From Candidatus Margulisiibacteriota bacterium (GTDB taxonomy: Bacteria > Margulisbacteria > Riflemargulisbacteria > GWF2-39-127), in assembly GCA_003242895.1 (NCBI GenBank), contig QKMY01000062.1:17811-81810 (forward strand): DNA of 64,000 nucleotides, written 5' to 3'. The notes beneath the pieces were generated by a model. That model was not told the origin of the DNA, did not search any database, and saw nothing but the letters and a program-made list of their open reading frames with translations. How positions within the stretch are numbered: the stretch's first letter is position 1; each line of letters starts with the position of its first letter. Made by a program: the position numbers and the translations under genes. Positions 28,101-38,120 of this stretch are shown here, piece after piece.

Positions 28101-29990
28101 CTGCCCACTATATCGCCCCAGATCATCTTGTTCATAGACGATCTCATAATCCTTACCATATTTTGAGAGGGCATCAAAAGAACCAGCACTTGGTTTATGC
28201 CGCAAACTAATCAATCCGCCATCAAGATCTCTATCGACTTTAATGTTATAGGGAACTGCCGAAACATATTTTTGAGCACTTTTATTGAGCGAAGTATACT
28301 CTGCAGGTTTACTATCTTTGTCATTTCCATAAAATGAATACGTCAGCGGCCCCTTAGGACGATAATATTGGTAAGAGAATTTAACACCTGCCTGGATAAC
28401 ATCAAGGCTTTGCAGATCGTTCGTAACCCCATTATTGTATGAGGCGACATCATAATTAACAGTTACAATTCCACTATCATAATTAATCGATACGCCGCCT
28501 ACGCTCAACTCTTTATCATTGACAAGGATTCGAAGTGATTCCTCTTTGATCGGCCAGTTATCAGCTTTATAAACAACCGTCCTGCCATAACTGGCAGATG
28601 GCCGTCTGACTTCATTGTCTGCACCAACAGTAATAGTGCTTTCCTTTGATTTTGCTCGTTTTTGCAGATATGTCATTCCCCCGGAAAACCAATTATATTT
28701 GGGTTTCTTTTGCGCCGGCAGCTTCAAAGCATAGTAGACGTAATTGACCTCGACATTATCTTGCCCGCTAACAGGCCGGCGAAAAGTAATTGCGCCTTTA
28801 GCATAATTGAAGAAATAATCTTCCTCTATCTTCAATTTATTTTTATTAAGAATAACGGACTCAGAGCCTTTGACTATCTCCTTATTTTTAAGTGGATAAG
28901 GACCGATGGTTCCGACTCCGGCAAACGTTTCCTTGCTCTCCCCGTGCTCATAATAAGAATACGATATCCTTATTTTATCGAATGGATCCCATACTCTCGG
29001 AGGCACCTTAACAATCCCGTTCGCATAATCAAGCATATATTCCGCTGGAGCTAGTTTTCTTTCATTAAAATAAATGGTCTCGCTGTTTGTTAAAATATAT
29101 TTATTTGCTAAAGTAAATGTGCCATTATCATAGTTAACCGCAGTATTGTTCGTTACATCATCGGTTTTTGATTCTATATCAAGAAATTCCTGGGTCTTAA
29201 GTTCGTTCCTTACCATATCGGTCTCTGCATCCATCATGAATGACATCCGGGCCGCTTTGAACTGCTGTCTATCAATACTAATAAAGTCTTCAACCGGATT
29301 AGTATAATCGTAGACAAACTTAATTACATCTTTAACGCTACGAGCATCTTCAAGCGTCACATTATAATTCATGTAATTAACAGTGTAATCTTTTCCTTCC
29401 TGTAATTTTTCATTGTTTATATAGACCTTTAACGATCCTTCAACAATAGGATTGTACCGCATCTTATAGACCTTGTTCACTCCGTCTCCATTAACCAAAA
29501 AAATATCCGTATCACTACGCTCTTCCCCCACAGTCGCGAAAGCACTATACTTATCATCTTTACTTGTATACATGAACCCATTGATCTTCTTGTTGACGGT
29601 TGCAAAAGGACCGCCGACTATTTGCGGCTCAAAATCCCCAAAAGTAAATTCGTGGTTATAGAACTGGACAAATATGTTGTGCTTGCTGGGAAAATCAGAT
29701 TCTTCTTCGATGTCATATCTTACATAGAGATTACTATCTAAACGTCCATCGATCTTAAGGTTAAGCCGTTCTTTCCAGTAAAGCGACCCTTCATAAAGGT
29801 CTGAAGGCAAAAGTTTATAATATGGGTGGTCCTGGATATGTTTACGGGCATCATTGTTAGCACGAACATACTTATTCCCTAGTTTCCATTCTTTTACACC
29901 GTCAATATTAGGTTTGAATTCCAGGGTATTACCATTACCGCTGGTAAAGCATAGGAATACCCATAAAAAGATAAACAATCTTCTTAGCAT
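25134..29990 (-). CDS. Giant outer-membrane beta-barrel-like protein with repeated strand modules
   Basis: A 1618-residue exported protein: signal peptide about 1-22 and a C-terminus ending in alternating aromatic residues and a final Phe (LLGNVAINF), as in outer-membrane barrels. The first half repeats a module of the type YxxNYAKGxIxF...xxVxYxYY at least five times (for example YMLDYANGIVKVPPRVWDPF, FFNYAKGAITFRRPVSGQD, YINYAKGELKFIGFAPNAQD). Such modules recall SprA/Sov-type translocons and related large surface proteins, but I cannot confirm homology. The second half is rich in Tyr, Ser and Asn with amphipathic strands. Neighbouring the FlgD-tailed protease, it could serve secretion or surface assembly. 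Function unknown. Confidence 0.8.
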   Translation of the reverse strand: MLRRLFIFLWVFLCFTSGNGNTLEFKPNIDGVKEWKLGNKYVRANNDARKHIQDHPYYKLLPSDLYEGSLYWKERLNLKIDGRLDSNLYVRYDIEEESDFPSKHNIFVQFYNHEFTFGDFEPQIVGGPFATVNKKINGFMYTSKDDKYSAFATVGEERSDTDIFLVNGDGVNKVYKMRYNPIVEGSLKVYINNEKLQEGKDYTVNYMNYNVTLEDARSVKDVIKFVYDYTNPVEDFISIDRQQFKAARMSFMMDAETDMVRNELKTQEFLDIESKTDDVTNNTAVNYDNGTFTLANKYILTNSETIYFNERKLAPAEYMLDYANGIVKVPPRVWDPFDKIRISYSYYEHGESKETFAGVGTIGPYPLKNKEIVKGSESVILNKNKLKIEEDYFFNYAKGAITFRRPVSGQDNVEVNYVYYALKLPAQKKPKYNWFSGGMTYLQKRAKSKESTITVGADNEVRRPSASYGRTVVYKADNWPIKEESLRILVNDKELSVGGVSINYDSGIVTVNYDVASYNNGVTNDLQSLDVIQAGVKFSYQYYRPKGPLTYSFYGNDKDSKPAEYTSLNKSAQKYVSAVPYNIKVDRDLDGGLISLRHKPSAGSFDALSKYGKDYEIVYEQDDLGRYSGQIGVVIYKRYQSPEDGIWYGYALSEDDVFEVKYSYVIRDAADPGFFQHDIVATDVHMNFDDRIRVNLDAAYSTREFERGIESNSVGATINGTGQYNSTYQLPHPDIVKGSEWFSKDGVRKSLEPGMDYYINYAKGELKFIGFAPNAQDNYRIYYDYYTQAASGTKKRNVDKGVAAQLDTTYTDDKLSLTGEYSSVDKSFTPYAGTNTMKVPVGSTQWRVNIKYKVLSSTDVYYDKKETKTQSGELQGDPIYRVTREDKYGAVFSPAPWLFADGYINMVTDVTDKLLVPAITENTHTIDDRSAEKGIKVTFGPEYLSTKIAYIENEKETGYVDKYQNQLNTTKVWEIKNTFIPVNNVNLQSEYGFSKVYARDEGRALALSSDRRRYYGTALQSSWFGSISLEGKIKITNVDYISSYNVQGEAVSTNRDKYELKDTSYSVIYTPQWEIDMFKHLRAQYQEDHSEQDGLALSQKGKISNNRTYSLQLSPYGLRCRYNGRGSDSEESNGNILRNYNSNQYDISSFSPVSWVALNNISQSNNKSHYRSYIVQDASANMTDSSGKGFSYSYLFTPLPNIRYNNSYAQESNKEHQLVLKYATSNTVTTDKPKFSQKNDLYIKLPEIGLTGLTGISVMDMLTLGDSDLSYVVENSEEKTVVDKRYYPSQNLSIVESTEQSRSVSNTFRTKMLYNVVPFRTVKSSYLYDKIDNFIITQRTDKTNDTVRNSDETKKVNMLMPLITNLTLETSWTGNSRKEWENRNTTENLSSGEVLNDFSKRKATKNEEYLTGLQWAAISNVDFKMSGIYSRYEENRQEMPATFNNLFYKKYSIVPGAIIGCDKIIYQMFRVNIGKMTLGYNHYFDFISEKGKPSVKGFRSLLTLDYVPFQINNVKGTATYKRNTVWGTNTNEAQQQKDISTGGNTEDTVISRQNYLEQEGKIDLEILVPINGLLVKEVVNNIKINLSAILVESKDYIQNNSSKNYYLWSLLGNVAINF

Positions 29991-30271
29991 GCAACTAACC
30001 CTTATTTACATTCTACAAATCGGTTATTTATTGTTTCATGGTTAGTAACAGCGATCTGTTTGATTATAGAGGAATACCCGATTACCCAGGCTTTTACCAT
30101 GCAACAATTTATTATCATTGTATCATTTAATCGTATTCATGCAAAATAACGTATATATTCCGATAATTAATAGATACCAATTGAACAATAAAAACAGCCG
30201 CCTTAAAACGACCAATTAACCCAGATAATTCTTTTCAGGTTTCCACTAAGCAGCTATAAAATAGAAAAGAA
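29991..30271. other. Intergenic stretch between the barrel gene and hemW
   Basis: Holds the leader of the barrel gene (weak AAGGGT before its ATG) and the region past the hemW stop. No gene, clear terminator or repeat was found. Confidence 0.4.
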
Positions 30272-31390
30272 TCAGGGAAGGAAAGCCTCAAAGACTTCAT
30301 TCGCAAGAAGTAATCCGTTATCTGACAGACATAATACATCGGCGTCAGTGATAACTAATTTCTTATTTACCAGTTCAGAAATTACTTTTTCATAGTGCTG
30401 CATAATATTGACACCAAATCGAGAGGACAGGTCATTCAGGAAAATCCCTTTTCGTTTTCTCAGCCCCATAAATATGGCTTCTGCAATTTGAGTATATTCA
30501 TCAAGAATCTCCTCTTCTTTCTGATGCAAAGGAGATACCGATAAATAATCATTAATATCCTCAGTATTCGTATACCGGGCACCGGCAATCATCGAGGTAG
30601 CGCCCGCTCCTATCCCCAAAAAATCATAGTAATCCCAATAGGCAAGATTATGCCGGCACTCTTTTCCCGGCCTCGCGAAATTAGAGATCTCGTAGTGTTG
30701 TAACCCTAACTTGGGCAAAGTATCAATAATATACTCATAGAACTCGGCATCGATTTCTTCATCAGGAAGGGTAAAACAGTTATGATTCAAAGCCTCATAC
30801 ATAGGTGTGCCCGGATCGAGGTGCAAATTATAGGTAGAGATATGATCAACCGGCAAATCCTTCACAACACACAATGACTGTGAGAGCTGGTCTTTGGTTT
30901 GATTCGGGAGCGCAAAAATAAGATCAATGTTGATATTTGAAAACCCAGCTGCAGCACAATCAGTTACAGTTCTTATTGCTTCATTCCGGCTATGGATCCT
31001 GCCAAGGAGTGACAGCTCGCTGTCCAGAAAACTTTGGACACCGATACTAACCCGGTTAATGCCAACTTCAAAAAAATGTTTGATTTTCGAATAATCAACG
31101 GTCCCAGGATTAACTTCGATCGTTATTTCAGGGTTAGAAAGTCGAAAGTTTTCTTTTAGGCATAAGAGTATCCGTTCTAATAATTTTGCGCTGATAAGAG
31201 ACGGCGTACCCCCGCCCAAGTAAATAGTTTTTATGGTGTTTCTAGAAAACTGTTGGGAAAGAGCTTTTATCTCCCGCTTCAAGGCAAAACTATATTCTTC
31301 CATCAGATCTTGCTGATTTTCCAAAGAATAAAAGCTACAATAACCGCACTTCTTCACGCAAAAGGGGAAATGAATATAAATGGATTCCAT
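30272..31390 (-). CDS. hemW: HemW-like radical SAM protein (heme chaperone / CPO-III related)
   Basis: A radical SAM enzyme of the HemN/HemW group. CVKKCGYC (with SIYIHFPF before it) is the [4Fe-4S]-binding motif, followed by TIYLGGGTPSL and GVQSFLDSELSLLGRIH. HemW is thought to deliver heme rather than oxidise coproporphyrinogen. I take Met at 31390 as start because family members begin just before YIHxPFC; an upstream ATG at 31447 is also open and would add 19 residues. It follows lepA by a few bases, the common lepA-hemW pair. Confidence 0.9.
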   Translation of the reverse strand: MESIYIHFPFCVKKCGYCSFYSLENQQDLMEEYSFALKREIKALSQQFSRNTIKTIYLGGGTPSLISAKLLERILLCLKENFRLSNPEITIEVNPGTVDYSKIKHFFEVGINRVSIGVQSFLDSELSLLGRIHSRNEAIRTVTDCAAAGFSNINIDLIFALPNQTKDQLSQSLCVVKDLPVDHISTYNLHLDPGTPMYEALNHNCFTLPDEEIDAEFYEYIIDTLPKLGLQHYEISNFARPGKECRHNLAYWDYYDFLGIGAGATSMIAGARYTNTEDINDYLSVSPLHQKEEEILDEYTQIAEAIFMGLRKRKGIFLNDLSSRFGVNIMQHYEKVISELVNKKLVITDADVLCLSDNGLLLANEVFEAFLP

Positions 31391-31449
31391 AATGGATTTG
31401 TTACATAATTCTACGCTAATTCTATCTTCGGTTCGTTTTGACCACATAA

Positions 31450-33255
31450 TTACTTATTAATTTGAAGGATGGCAAAAAAAGCTTCCTGGGGAACCTCAAC
31501 AGTACCTATATTCTTCATTCGCTTCTTGCCTTCTTTTTGTTTCTCCAATAACTTCCTTTTTCGGGAAATATCTCCGCCGTAACATTTAGCTAAGACATTT
31601 TTTCTTATAGCCTTGACAGTTTCTCGAGCAATAATCTTATTTCCGACTGCAGCTTGGATAGGAATCTCGAACATCTGCCGCGGAATAATCTCTTTTAATT
31701 TTTTGGTAAGCTCCCTACCCTTATAATATGCGCTACTTTCATGGATAATGGTAGAAAGAGCATCAACAACCTCATTATTGAGCATCACATCCAATTTAAC
31801 GAGATCAGCTTCTTTGTAATCACCGACTTCGTAATCAAAGGAAGCATACCCACGAGAAATTGATTTGAGCCGATCATAAAAATCGGTTATTATTTCATTA
31901 AGAGGCAAATCATAATGAAGGACCACTCTTGTCGCGGTTAAATATTCCATATTAGTCAAGTGCCCTCTGCGTTGCTGAGCTAATTCCATAACCGATCCGA
32001 CATAATCATTCGGCAAAATTATAGTTGATTTAACATAGGGTTCTTCAATATGCTCAATTTCAGTTGGCTCCGGCAGATTGATCGGATTATCGACTAAAAC
32101 AATATCCCCGTTAGTTTTAATAACTTTGTAGACAACACTTGGCGCTGTTGCGATAATAGTTAAGTTGAATTCACGTTCTAAGCGCTCTTGCACAATTTCC
32201 AGATGGAGTAATCCAAGAAATCCGCAACGAAACCCAAACCCGAGCGCTTTTGAGGTCTCTGGTTCAAAGTGAAGGGCCGCATCATTCAGTTGGAGTTTTT
32301 CGATTGCATCTTTTAGGAGTCCGTAGTCTTCGCCAACTATCGGATAAAAACCGCAAAACACCATGGACTTCGCTTCACGATAGCCTTGCAAAGCCTCATT
32401 TGCCGGATTATTCTTACAGGTAATCGTATCTCCGACCCTAGCATGCCGCACATCTCTGATACCCGCAACGATGTAACCGACCTCTCCAGCCTTAAGACTG
32501 GAAGAAGGCGTCATATAAGGAGTGAAGACCCCAACCTCAATAACCTCGTATTCATAACCGGTCCTCATCATTTTTATAATATCTTTAGGCGATATAGAAC
32601 CTTCAAAAATTCTGCAGTAAATAATAACCCCCTTGTAAGGGTCATAAAGCGAATCAAAAATAAGTGCTTTGGTCGGTTCTGCAACCAGATTCTTTGGAGG
32701 GGCTATCCGATCAACAATTGCTTGAAGGATATCCGTGATCCCTGTGCCTTCTTTGGCACTGCATAAAACAGCTTCTTCCGGATCAATCCCAAGGATATCG
32801 ACAAGCTCACCGATTACTTTATTAGGATCGGCATTAGGCAAGTCTATCTTATTAATAACCGGAATAAGGGTCAAATCGTGTTCCATAGCTAAATAGGTAT
32901 TCGCAAGCGTTTGAGCTTCTATTCCCTGGGCAGCATCGACAACTAGCAAAGCACCTTCACAAGCAGCAAGAGACCGGGACACTTCATAAGAAAAATCGAC
33001 GTGTCCAGGAGTATCAATAAGATTTAATACGTATTGCTCGCCATCTTTAGCTGTGAAAAGTATCCTGGCGGCTTGGAGCTTAATGGTAATTCCACGTTCC
33101 TGCTCCAGGTCCATCATATCAAGCACTTGCTTTTTCATTGACCGCTGAGGAATAGTATTTGTTACCTCCAGGAACCGGTCAGCAAGGGTTGATTTCCCAT
33201 GATCAATGTGCGCGATTATAGAGAAGTTTCTTATTTTTAAATTATTATAATCCAT
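31450..33255 (-). CDS. lepA: Elongation factor 4 (LepA)
   Basis: A 601-residue translational GTPase. G1 [13 protein letters not shown] at about 16-28, G3 [13 protein letters not shown]4 [10 protein letters not shown], and the EF4-specific C-terminal tail ending near ...[20 protein letters not shown]. It promotes back-translocation or late ribosome assembly under stress. Full length. Shares a transcript with hemW. Confidence 0.98.
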   Translation of the reverse strand: MDYNNLKIRNFSIIAHIDHGKSTLADRFLEVTNTIPQRSMKKQVLDMMDLEQERGITIKLQAARILFTAKDGEQYVLNLIDTPGHVDFSYEVSRSLAACEGALLVVDAAQGIEAQTLANTYLAMEHDLTLIPVINKIDLPNADPNKVIGELVDILGIDPEEAVLCSAKEGTGITDILQAIVDRIAPPKNLVAEPTKALIFDSLYDPYKGVIIYCRIFEGSISPKDIIKMMRTGYEYEVIEVGVFTPYMTPSSSLKAGEVGYIVAGIRDVRHARVGDTITCKNNPANEALQGYREAKSMVFCGFYPIVGEDYGLLKDAIEKLQLNDAALHFEPETSKALGFGFRCGFLGLLHLEIVQERLEREFNLTIIATAPSVVYKVIKTNGDIVLVDNPINLPEPTEIEHIEEPYVKSTIILPNDYVGSVMELAQQRRGHLTNMEYLTATRVVLHYDLPLNEIITDFYDRLKSISRGYASFDYEVGDYKEADLVKLDVMLNNEVVDALSTIIHESSAYYKGRELTKKLKEIIPRQMFEIPIQAAVGNKIIARETVKAIRKNVLAKCYGGDISRKRKLLEKQKEGKKRMKNIGTVEVPQEAFFAILQINK

Positions 33256-33336
33256 AGGACGTTATTGTATCATATGGCTTGTGTTTAAGAAACAATAAGA
33301 TTGCTTAAAACTCAATAAACTTAAGATAATATATTC

Positions 33337-33711
33337 TCATTTTAAAAATTTCCCGAGGACTGATTTAATCCGCTCGTGGGAAAACGGTTTAATAATATAG
33401 TCATTAGCGCCACATTTAAGTGCATCCATCACTATCTGCTGACTTCCTAAGGTTGTCACTACAATAATGGGAATGCTTTTTTTTGTTTTTCGAAATTCTT
33501 TTATAAACTCGATGCCACCCAAAACAGGCATGTTCAGGTCGGTAAAAATGATATCGATTTCGTTATTCGAAGCTATCTTAAGGGCTTCCCGCCCGTCATT
33601 AGCTTCCCAAAAAACATTAAATGAATACCCTGAAGATTTAATTAGTCGCTGGACCACCATACGTAAGGATCTTGAGTCATCAACTAAAAGCGCATTATAA
33701 TTACGTTCCAT
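33337..33711 (-). CDS. cheY: CheY-like response regulator 1
   Basis: A 124-residue single receiver domain. Acidic pair in LLVDDSRSLR, phospho-acceptor Asp in IFTDLNMPVLGG, Thr in IIVVTTLGS, Lys in YIIKPFS. It probably carries the CheA signal to a motor or other output. I prefer the ATG at 33711 (AGGGG 8 bases away) over 33717. It is a tandem paralogue of the gene at 33739. Confidence 0.93.
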   Translation of the reverse strand: MERNYNALLVDDSRSLRMVVQRLIKSSGYSFNVFWEANDGREALKIASNNEIDIIFTDLNMPVLGGIEFIKEFRKTKKSIPIIVVTTLGSQQIVMDALKCGANDYIIKPFSHERIKSVLGKFLK

Positions 33712-33738
33712 ATTCATATCCCCTAATTCTAGGTTTTA

Positions 33739-34113
33739 TTATTTCAAAAACTTATCGAGTACATCTTTAATTTTGTCAGCAGAAAATGGTTTCTTAATAT
33801 AGCCTTTTGCACCGAATTTGATTGCAGTAATAACAGTCTCCTGGCTTGCATCAGTTGATACGACAATTGTCGGGATATCGTATTCCCGCATTTTCATTAC
33901 CTTAACCAAATTAATACCGTCCATCTCCGGCATATTTATGTCAGTTAAAACCATATTGACTTCATTGTCTTTTAATAAGTCGAGAGCTTCTTTTCCATTA
34001 CCTGCTTCATAGATATTCGAGAAAAGATAATCAGTGGATTCAAGCAACTTCCTTATTACCATCCGTAGCGACCTCGAATCATCTACGACGAGTATAGAAT
34101 ATGATTTAACCAT
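33739..34113 (-). CDS. cheY: CheY-like response regulator 2
   Basis: A 124-residue receiver domain, clearly related to the neighbouring CheY (shared VDDSRSLRMV start and DKFLK/GKFLK end). Phospho-acceptor Asp is in VLTDINMPEMDG; Lys in YIKKPFS. It overlaps the end of the cheX gene by 8 bases. GGGAGA before the ATG at 34113 supports that start; a TTG three bases earlier is open but unlikely. Confidence 0.94.
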   Translation of the reverse strand: MVKSYSILVVDDSRSLRMVIRKLLESTDYLFSNIYEAGNGKEALDLLKDNEVNMVLTDINMPEMDGINLVKVMKMREYDIPTIVVSTDASQETVITAIKFGAKGYIKKPFSADKIKDVLDKFLK

Positions 34114-34585
34114 CAATATCTCCCATCTTTAAGGCCAAAATCATTTTTAAAGGATGCTTCCCTATCCTAAATGAAAATGGGTATGTCGTTCTAGGCATTG
34201 TCAGAATCTGGCTCTGAGCATTGGTATCAACAAAAATCGAAGGGATGGTAATATCGAACTTCTTTTGCTTATCAAAATTAAAAAGCACATTTCCGCAAAC
34301 CATATTTATTATCTCTTTAGTAGTATCATGAACTAACTCATCATCCAAATCCTCAGCATTCATACTGAGGAAACTTGCCGACAATTCATAACAAAGCTGT
34401 TTTCCCAGTACAATCCAAAAAGTTCCATCATATTTTCCTTTAAAGCTGATAGTCACCACAACTTCAAAGTTAAACATTATATCTTCATCAACCGGAGTTA
34501 ATGTTTTGTAAAACATTTTTTCTATCACTTCAGATGCTGAAACCGCAATCAAATCATGTAATTTACTATATTTATGTTCATTCAT
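34106..34585 (-). CDS. cheX: CheX-like CheY-P phosphatase
   Basis: A 159-residue protein of the CheC/CheX/FliY fold. The active helix is visible as TKEIINMVCGNVLF, with Glu91 and Asn94 in the spacing used by CheX to remove phosphate from CheY-P. It has a single such helix, as in CheX rather than CheC. Encoded directly before two CheY genes that may be its substrates. AGGAG precedes the ATG. The leader upstream has two tight hairpins. Confidence 0.85.
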   Translation of the reverse strand: MNEHKYSKLHDLIAVSASEVIEKMFYKTLTPVDEDIMFNFEVVVTISFKGKYDGTFWIVLGKQLCYELSASFLSMNAEDLDDELVHDTTKEIINMVCGNVLFNFDKQKKFDITIPSIFVDTNAQSQILTMPRTTYPFSFRIGKHPLKMILALKMGDIDG

Positions 34586-34592
34586 TATTCCA

Positions 34593-34656
34593 CTCCTCTT
34601 TTTAGACTATGTATTCATTTATACCTAACCCAATCAGGTTCCCGCACCTCCTGCGG
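34593..34656 (-). promoter_or_regulatory. cheX leader with two adjacent hairpins, GGAGG in the first loop
   Basis: On the minus strand CCGCA-GGAGG-TGCGG (34642-34656) presents GGAGG in a 5-base loop; next comes AACC-TGATTG-GGTT (34627-34640). The true ribosome site AGGAG lies at 34593-34597. GGA in a hairpin loop plus GGA in the ribosome site is the arrangement bound by CsrA/RsmE proteins. Regulation is inferred; no csrA gene is in the window. Confidence 0.4.
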
Positions 34657-34717
34657 AAATAAATCTTTCCCCATTCAAAATATTTATTAGCTTAAGTTAA
34701 AAGATCTATACTTTATT

Positions 34718-34747
34718 ATTGTAATAAAAAACCGGTTCATTCATCAA
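34718..34747 (-). promoter_or_regulatory. Possible promoter of cheX-cheY-cheY
   Basis: Minus strand TTGATG (34742-34747), 18-base spacer, TACAAT (34718-34723). It begins at the end of cheB and would separate the last three genes from the main che operon. Confidence 0.45.
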
Positions 34748-34750
34748 GAA

Positions 34751-35836
<1,086 letters not shown>

Positions 35837-35879
35837 CTAAGGCAATAAACCAACCATTATTAACAAATCTATCGAAATC

Positions 35880-36731
35880 CTAAGTAGGATCTACCATCAG
35901 TCCCCGCAATTCCAACAATTCAGTAGAAACCTGATACATAAGTGTGTCCATCTGATCTTCAGTAAGTTTTAATTTAGCCATGGCGTTTTCAGAGACAGCG
36001 TAATTAAGACCATCACAGCCGCAGCCCCAGCCTCCGAGCAGTGAAAGGATATCTGAAACATGAACTATTTCCGGCACAGATACCTGCGCGGAAATAGTAT
36101 CGAGTTTATGATGCAATCGAACTGCCTCGACTATAACTTCCGGCAATTTCCAGGATTCCAGCAATAAAGCGCCTACTTCCGCATGATCAATGCCGAGTAT
36201 CTTTTTTTCGGCAGCTTCAAATGAAATACCTTCGTTGTAAACACATGCCATAATCGGATCGATATCAACCGCAACAAACATCCCCAGAACGATTTTTCCA
36301 ATATCATGGATTAAAGCTGCAGTATAAGCATAATCAGGAACTTTCAGATGCAAGATATTAGCAAGTTTATTTGTTCCGATAGCTGTAGCTAGTAAATGTT
36401 CCAGTAACTTTCCCGGTGCCAAATCATATCCGCCTATCGTGTTCCACATCATCGGAGAGACAGAGGACATAATAATTATCTTATAGATCGTATTTACCCC
36501 GAGTCTCATGACAGCGTTTTTAACCGTGGTAATTGACCTTGTACTTCCAAAATAGCTGGAATTTGCCATTCGTAAAAAATTAGCGGTAAGTCCGGGATCA
36601 CATTCAATTTTCTTTGATAACTCTTGAATGTCAATGTTGGGATTTTGCGCCATATGAACAATATCAACAGCTACTGTAGGAATCGATGGAATCATAAGGA
36701 TTTTAGCTATAATTTCTTTTCTTTTATTCAT
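35880..36731 (-). CDS. HDOD domain protein
   Basis: A 283-residue HDOD protein, a catalytically inactive relative of HD phosphohydrolases used in signalling. Visible: LMIPSIPTVAVDIVHMAQNP, DPGLTANFLRMANSSYFG, then YTAALIHDIGKIVLG and GIDHAEVGALLLESWKLPEVIVEAVRLHH. An HD pair is present in the LIHDIGK segment. It overlaps the end of cheD by 4 bases, so it belongs to the chemotaxis operon; HDOD proteins placed there may link cell-cycle or second-messenger signals to taxis. Exact role unknown. Confidence 0.9.
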   Translation of the reverse strand: MNKRKEIIAKILMIPSIPTVAVDIVHMAQNPNIDIQELSKKIECDPGLTANFLRMANSSYFGSTRSITTVKNAVMRLGVNTIYKIIIMSSVSPMMWNTIGGYDLAPGKLLEHLLATAIGTNKLANILHLKVPDYAYTAALIHDIGKIVLGMFVAVDIDPIMACVYNEGISFEAAEKKILGIDHAEVGALLLESWKLPEVIVEAVRLHHKLDTISAQVSVPEIVHVSDILSLLGGWGCGCDGLNYAVSENAMAKLKLTEDQMDTLMYQVSTELLELRGLMVDPT

Positions 36732-37207
36732 AGAAACGTTTCCTTCCCACTACTGCGAACCACAGTCTTGCCATCAGCAATATAGAGAGACACTGTACGG
36801 GAAACAGTTCCCTTTACATCTTCGGAAACTATGAAAATACTGTTTTTTTGAAGGATCTTTTGAGCTATTTCGTAATTGCGGTCCCCAATGTTAAATAGTT
36901 TTTTCTCATCTAAAATTGATGCCGCACCAGCAATTTTAGCAACAATATTTTTGCGTTTTGCGCCCATATTAAACAACTCTTGAAGAAGCAACACTATCCC
37001 CGTATCAGCAAACATACCTGGCATTTTTTGGGCCTTAACGTAATCGATCTTCGAGAGCGGGAGCATACTGTGTACCATACCTCCAACACGTGCAACAGGA
37101 TCATATAGCATCAGGCCAATACAGGACCCTAAAGAGTACGTTATGAGCACCTCATCTATTTTGCCTGAGACCTTCAGGTCGCCAATATCTACGATTACTT
37201 GGTTCAT
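36728..37207 (-). CDS. cheD: Chemoreceptor glutamine deamidase CheD
   Basis: About 159 residues. CheD signatures: YSLGSCIGLMLYDP with the active Cys, and GGMVHSMLP with the active His. A Thr or Ser further on completes the triad. It deamidates receptor glutamines and, in many bacteria, partners CheC. No CheC is seen here; CheX is. Family comparison favours the Met at 37207 (NQVIVDIGDLKVSG); an ATG at 37231 is also open. Neither has a good ribosome site. Confidence 0.93.
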   Translation of the reverse strand: MNQVIVDIGDLKVSGKIDEVLITYSLGSCIGLMLYDPVARVGGMVHSMLPLSKIDYVKAQKMPGMFADTGIVLLLQELFNMGAKRKNIVAKIAGAASILDEKKLFNIGDRNYEIAQKILQKNSIFIVSEDVKGTVSRTVSLYIADGKTVVRSSGKETFL

Positions 37208-37258
37208 ATAATACTCGATCTCTATTCGCATTAAATCAAAAGAATAGACTTCAGTCGG

Positions 37259-38062
37259 CTAATCTTTTACATAGATTGAAGGTAACACAAGCTTAAAATC
37301 AGTGGACAACCCAATAAGGCTCTCCGCATGGCCGATCATAAGATATCCGCCTGGCTTCAACAATCGATATATCTCACGAATAAGTGCAGTTCTAACAATA
37401 TTATCAAAATAAATCATAACATTCCGGCAAAACACGACATCAAAAGGTCCTTTCATAGGAAACGGAGGAGATGACAGGTTAAGTCGCTTAAAAACAACAA
37501 GGTCCTTTACATTCTTCTTCACTCTATAAAAAGTCTCTTTATTTGTTTTAGAACAATCAAAGTATCGGTCCACTAATGGTTGCCGTATCACATTAACTTT
37601 TTCTTTATTATAAATACCCTCATCGCATTTATCCAAAACCCGGGTAGAAATGTCCGTTGCTAATATTTTTATATCAATCGAAGGATCTTTTATCATTTCT
37701 AATAAAGTTATTGCCAAAGAATAAGGTTCTTCACCTGTCGAACTTGCTGATGACCAAAACCGGAACGATTTTTTACCTTGAGCAATCCATTTCGGAATTA
37801 GTGTTTCGATGTAATCGAAATGCGTTGGTTCCCTGAAAAAGCTGGTAACATTCGTCGAGATAGCATCCAGAAGATGAATAATTTCATCACCTTTATTGTC
37901 ATCAATAATATATTGGAGATATACTTTACCATCATCGATTTCCAAAAAGCGCATTCTCTTGGCGATTCGTGCGGACACTAACGATTCTTTTCCCTCACCC
38001 AAGGTAATACCGCTCTTATCGTAAATAATTTTGCGAAATTTATTAAAAGTATCCCTATCCAT
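37259..38062 (-). CDS. cheR: Chemotaxis protein methyltransferase CheR
   Basis: A 267-residue CheR that methylates receptor glutamates using S-adenosylmethionine. N-terminal helical domain to about residue 70 (FRKIIYDKSGITLGEGKESLV), then FRFWSSASSTGEEPYSLAITL and ILATDISTRVLDKCDEGIY, the cofactor and Asp binding sites, and VFCRNVMIYFD. No receptor in the window has the C-terminal docking pentapeptide, so it probably binds receptors directly. Confidence 0.96.
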   Translation of the reverse strand: MDRDTFNKFRKIIYDKSGITLGEGKESLVSARIAKRMRFLEIDDGKVYLQYIIDDNKGDEIIHLLDAISTNVTSFFREPTHFDYIETLIPKWIAQGKKSFRFWSSASSTGEEPYSLAITLLEMIKDPSIDIKILATDISTRVLDKCDEGIYNKEKVNVIRQPLVDRYFDCSKTNKETFYRVKKNVKDLVVFKRLNLSSPPFPMKGPFDVVFCRNVMIYFDNIVRTALIREIYRLLKPGGYLMIGHAESLIGLSTDFKLVLPSIYVKD

Positions 38063-38120
38063 AATTCTTTCTCAAACCTTTTTTTACTTGCATTCCACAG
38101 TGCTCACAGTGAAAAAAAAC

